From contig JACETE010000004.1 in NCBI GenBank assembly GCA_013911465.1, positions 1-35,444 of the forward strand: a DNA stretch of 35,444 bases, given 5' to 3'. This DNA comes from Candidatus Poseidoniales archaeon. Lineage in GTDB: Archaea; Thermoplasmatota; Poseidoniia; Poseidoniales; Poseidoniaceae. Each line of letters opens with the position of its first letter. Within the stretch, counting starts at the first letter, position 1. The position numbers were made by a program, and so were the translations under genes. The notes beneath the pieces are model-generated. The model made no database searches. It was given only the letters and a program-made list of their open reading frames with translations, and was not told where the DNA came from. Below are positions 33,258 through 35,444 of this stretch, piece by piece.

Positions 33258-33666
33258 ATTGGAAGACAAAGACTCTCATCGTTAACCAAATGAGAATTCC
33301 CCAGCACAACATGTTGGGAAGCCCCATCCATTCAATCTGATCCGGATATCGGTCAGATAGCCAACCAATGGTCATGCTTGAACCAACCAAGCTTCCAACA
33401 TAGACGGGGATTGCTGCAGGCAACGTCCAAGCGAGAGATTTGTGATTATCGAACGTATACCACCGATGAACAAAGTGTGCCAAGATACCTGTTAATCCCC
33501 AGAATGTCCCCCAAAGGATTCGCACATCGACCTCTGGAAGGACAATCATTGAAACTGTCCAAGCGATGTAAAACACAGCGCTGTTGAACGCTCCTGCAAG
33601 CGCAAAACGACCCAATGAACCTCGAGGTACCAATTGACTATGCAGAACCTTGAAATCAGTCGTCAT
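33220..33666 (-). CDS. GtrA family membrane protein
   Basis: A 148-residue protein with four membrane helices ([81 protein letters not shown]). The order and the HRWYTF element between helices 2 and 3 match GtrA, proteins thought to flip polyprenyl-linked sugars across the membrane for surface glycan assembly. Its start overlaps the 3' end of the UDP-sugar dehydrogenase gene by 11 bases, so the two are translated from one transcript. Confidence 0.85.
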   Translation of the reverse strand: MTTDFKVLHSQLVPRGSLGRFALAGAFNSAVFYIAWTVSMIVLPEVDVRILWGTFWGLTGILAHFVHRWYTFDNHKSLAWTLPAAIPVYVGSLVGSSMTIGWLSDRYPDQIEWMGLPNMLCWGILIWLTMRVFVFQFTPHASQEDHTE

Positions 33667-34480
33667 TGGTCACCACATCACTTGGTTTTCCAGTAAGAAT
33701 AGATCGCAGACGAGCGTTGTCGTTCTGCATGGCATCCATCCACTCGTACTTCACACCAAGTTGTTCAGCAAGAACGCCTAATGCTAAGGAATCTTTTGGC
33801 AAACATTTCCCCCCAAATCCTCGATTTAATCCAAAGATAGGATCGAGGTGAGAAGGACCAATCGGTTGTGCTTGTTCCGCAGTGATGACGTCACGGATTT
33901 TGTACCAATCTTCGCCTAACCCTTCACAAATATCGTAGAGTTGGTTCGCAAATGTCACCTTCATTGCATAGAATGTATTCTTGGTGTATTTGACCAACTC
34001 AGCCTGTGTTGGCGTAACGCGGAATGTTTGGTCACGACGAAGTACACCTGCTTGGCGATGTTGTTCAAAAACACGTTCAGCCACATCCGCATGGTGTGTG
34101 CCACACACGAGAATATCTTGATTCGCAAAGTCTTCCAATCGCTGACGTTCAACAAGAAATTCTGGGGAGTAGGCGATTTTCAGATTCGGATATTCTTCGT
34201 GGTATCGTTGTGTTGTACCTGGAACAACCGTACTTTTGATGACCGCTGTAAATCCGTCAGGTAATGCGTCAAGTGTTGCTTCAACAATCCGGGTATCGCA
34301 CGCTCCAGTCTCAGGATGAGGGGGGGTTGGGACTGCGATGTATGCAAAGTCGACGTTGTCGGTGATGATCGATAAGTCGGTTCCACGGACAGGATCGTGA
34401 ACAAACAATTCATGTGCATGCTCGAAACAATGCTCAATCGCTCCACCGACCATTCCAGCACCAATGATTCCAATTTTCAT
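33656..34480 (-). CDS. Short UDP-glucose/GDP-mannose dehydrogenase lacking the C-terminal domain
   Basis: A 274-residue NAD-dependent nucleotide-sugar dehydrogenase. Seen: the Rossmann start [27 protein letters not shown], the [16 protein letters not shown] helix of the central domain, and the catalytic FGGKCLPKD with C226. Full family members are about 400-450 residues and have a second Rossmann domain that binds UDP; here the protein stops soon after the catalytic Cys loop, so that domain is missing. It would oxidise UDP-glucose or a related sugar to the uronate if active. The ATG at 34480 replaces the track's upstream start. Its ribosome binding site lies in the end of the RmlA-like gene, four bases away. 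Confidence 0.88.
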   Translation of the reverse strand: MKIGIIGAGMVGGAIEHCFEHAHELFVHDPVRGTDLSIITDNVDFAYIAVPTPPHPETGACDTRIVEATLDALPDGFTAVIKSTVVPGTTQRYHEEYPNLKIAYSPEFLVERQRLEDFANQDILVCGTHHADVAERVFEQHRQAGVLRRDQTFRVTPTQAELVKYTKNTFYAMKVTFANQLYDICEGLGEDWYKIRDVITAEQAQPIGPSHLDPIFGLNRGFGGKCLPKDSLALGVLAEQLGVKYEWMDAMQNDNARLRSILTGKPSDVVTNDD

Positions 34481-34484
34481 ATGA

Positions 34485-35237
34485 TCATCTCTCTCGATAT
34501 GGATGTGGGTTAAGTTTCCCATCCTTTGCCATAATGCTTGCTTGAAGAAGGGTTTCCGGTGTGCCACAATCGACCCACGTTTCGGCCCCTACGGAAACAA
34601 AATTCGCCTTCCCTTCAGCAATATATGCTCGATTGATATCTGAGATTGAGAAAGCATTTCCCTTTTCTTGAACGGCATCATCAAGTTTGTCCCAGAATGT
34701 TTCATCGAACAGATAAATTCCACCGATTGCAAGATTTGATGGTGGATTTTCAGGTTTCTCAACCACATCAATAATCTTCCCCTCATCATCAAGAACAGCA
34801 ACACCAAAGGCTTGTGGATTCGCTTCTTCCCGAGCAAGTAAAAGGCAACCCGGGGGTTGTTTAGCTTGTTTAAATTCTCGAACAAGATCCTCAAATTCGA
34901 CGGTTGTGATGTTGTCTGAAAAATAGATCATCAGACGACAATCTTCGTTGTGAGGTCGTGCCAGCAGCAAAGCTTGTGCAACACCTTGCGGTTCTTCCTC
35001 CAAGACGTAATGTATCTGTTCGCCTTCCATACTTTGTCCAACATGCTTTGCGATGTGGCCTATGTGTTCGTTTGAAATGATGGTAATTCGTCGAATCCCA
35101 CCTCGTCGAATTGTTCCGAGAGCATAATCGATGACCGGACGCTTGTAAAGGGGCAACAGCGTTTTCTGTGTGTAGCGGGTAAAAGGGTACAAACGAGAGC
35201 CTTTACCTCCTGCTACAAGAATGGCCTTCGTCTTCAT
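34485..35237 (-). CDS. Glucose-1-phosphate thymidylyltransferase-like nucleotidyltransferase
   Basis: A 250-residue NDP-sugar pyrophosphorylase of the RmlA kind. Seen: [25 protein letters not shown] (signature and catalytic Arg/Lys), YFSDNITT (metal Asp), [21 protein letters not shown], and [13 protein letters not shown] near the end. It is shorter than bacterial RmlA (about 290). The nucleotide and sugar cannot be fixed from sequence. The ATG at 35237 is used; the track's TTG at 35261 adds eight residues. It leads the operon with the UDP-sugar dehydrogenase and GtrA, so it probably supplies an activated sugar for a surface glycan. Confidence 0.87.
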   Translation of the reverse strand: MKTKAILVAGGKGSRLYPFTRYTQKTLLPLYKRPVIDYALGTIRRGGIRRITIISNEHIGHIAKHVGQSMEGEQIHYVLEEEPQGVAQALLLARPHNEDCRLMIYFSDNITTVEFEDLVREFKQAKQPPGCLLLAREEANPQAFGVAVLDDEGKIIDVVEKPENPPSNLAIGGIYLFDETFWDKLDDAVQEKGNAFSISDINRAYIAEGKANFVSVGAETWVDCGTPETLLQASIMAKDGKLNPHPYRER

Positions 35238-35276
35238 AATGACAACTCTGAAGACGAACATACATCTTCTTTGCCC

Positions 35277-35444
35277 TCAACCAAATCTTCCAGAGATGTA
35301 GCGTCGGGTTAATTCCATGTTTGGATCGCCGAAAATTGTCTTCGTTTTATCGAATTCAATTAAACGCCCAAGATACATGAATGCAGTGTAGTCACTAACT
35401 CTCTGGGCTTGGGACATTGAGTGAGTAACAATGACGACAGTGAA
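35277..35444 (-). CDS. pstB: Phosphate ABC transporter ATP-binding protein, C-terminal end
   Basis: Not in the ORF track, because the frame leaves the window. Translating the minus strand gives 55 residues, including [20 protein letters not shown], then YLGRLIEF and the end RRYISGRFG. This is the PstB C-terminus: the H-loop His in VTHSM, the family-specific [11 protein letters not shown] and the GRFG end. PstB powers the PstSCA phosphate importer. The rest of the gene, and presumably the other pst genes, lie beyond the right edge. It sits 39 bases upstream of the RmlA-like gene on the same strand. Confidence 0.93.
   Translation of the reverse strand, partial: FTVVIVTHSMSQAQRVSDYTAFMYLGRLIEFDKTKTIFGDPNMELTRRYISGRFG

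Noticed and set aside
33059-33331. Minus-strand 90-residue ORF
   Set aside because: Antisense to the well-recognised DUF2237 gene.

Overview
The window reads as a stretch of archaeal chromosome, most likely from an uncultivated planktonic Marine Group II euryarchaeon (Ca. Poseidoniales). The archaeal assignment rests on a TFB transcription factor, both subunits of topoisomerase VI, the Rpo12/RpoP zinc subunit, a stand-alone GMP synthase glutaminase subunit, a clamp-loader AAA+ ATPase, TATA-like boxes and Shine-Dalgarno sites. The Marine Group II assignment is an inference from gene mix (large secreted CARDB/VWA proteins with a C-terminal anchor, a glycerolipid-type acyltransferase in an archaeon, GcvH) and was not tested against a database. 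Coding density is very high: no gene-free stretch exceeds 300 bases, and there is no insertion sequence, CRISPR array or rRNA. One tRNA, tRNA-Arg(CCT), is present.

Left part (1-14.7 kb, mostly + strand): a 5'-truncated class II aldolase-like gene converges on the GMP synthase glutaminase gene (-). Back to back with the latter, across an 89-base gap with one TATA-like box, lies the most interesting gene of the window: a 206-residue protein made of three tandem ubiquitin-like units, each ending in Gly-Gly, with one extra residue (Leu) after the last GG, as in eukaryotic polyubiquitin precursors. It is followed by rpoP, a divergent clamp-loader ATPase and tRNA-Arg. Then come a four-helix membrane protein, a fumarate-reductase-like flavoprotein that lacks hallmark residues, a HIT hydrolase translationally close to a membrane-bound HX5D acyltransferase, a small unknown protein, and a 1669-residue secreted anchored protein with a VWA domain set inside a propeller-like repeat region.

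Middle (14.7-26.5 kb): on the - strand an ArsR-like regulator, a membrane protein with a Gln-rich tail, top6A, top6B (stop/start overlap TGATG, order top6B-top6A) and an aconitase-superfamily enzyme whose swivel domain precedes the catalytic domain. Divergent from it is TFB (+), followed closely by a HEAT-like protein and a second secreted anchored beta-sandwich protein.

Right part (26.5-35.4 kb, mostly - strand): a small membrane protein and a GalU-type nucleotidyltransferase; a likely operon of a THEP1-type NTPase, a small membrane protein, gcvH and RNase HI; a likely operon of two tandem TerB-like proteins followed by a solitary N6-adenine DNA methyltransferase; a DUF2237 protein (+); a sugar-nucleotide/glycan operon (RmlA-like, a short UDP-sugar dehydrogenase, GtrA); and the C-terminal end of pstB running off the window edge, which the ORF track misses.
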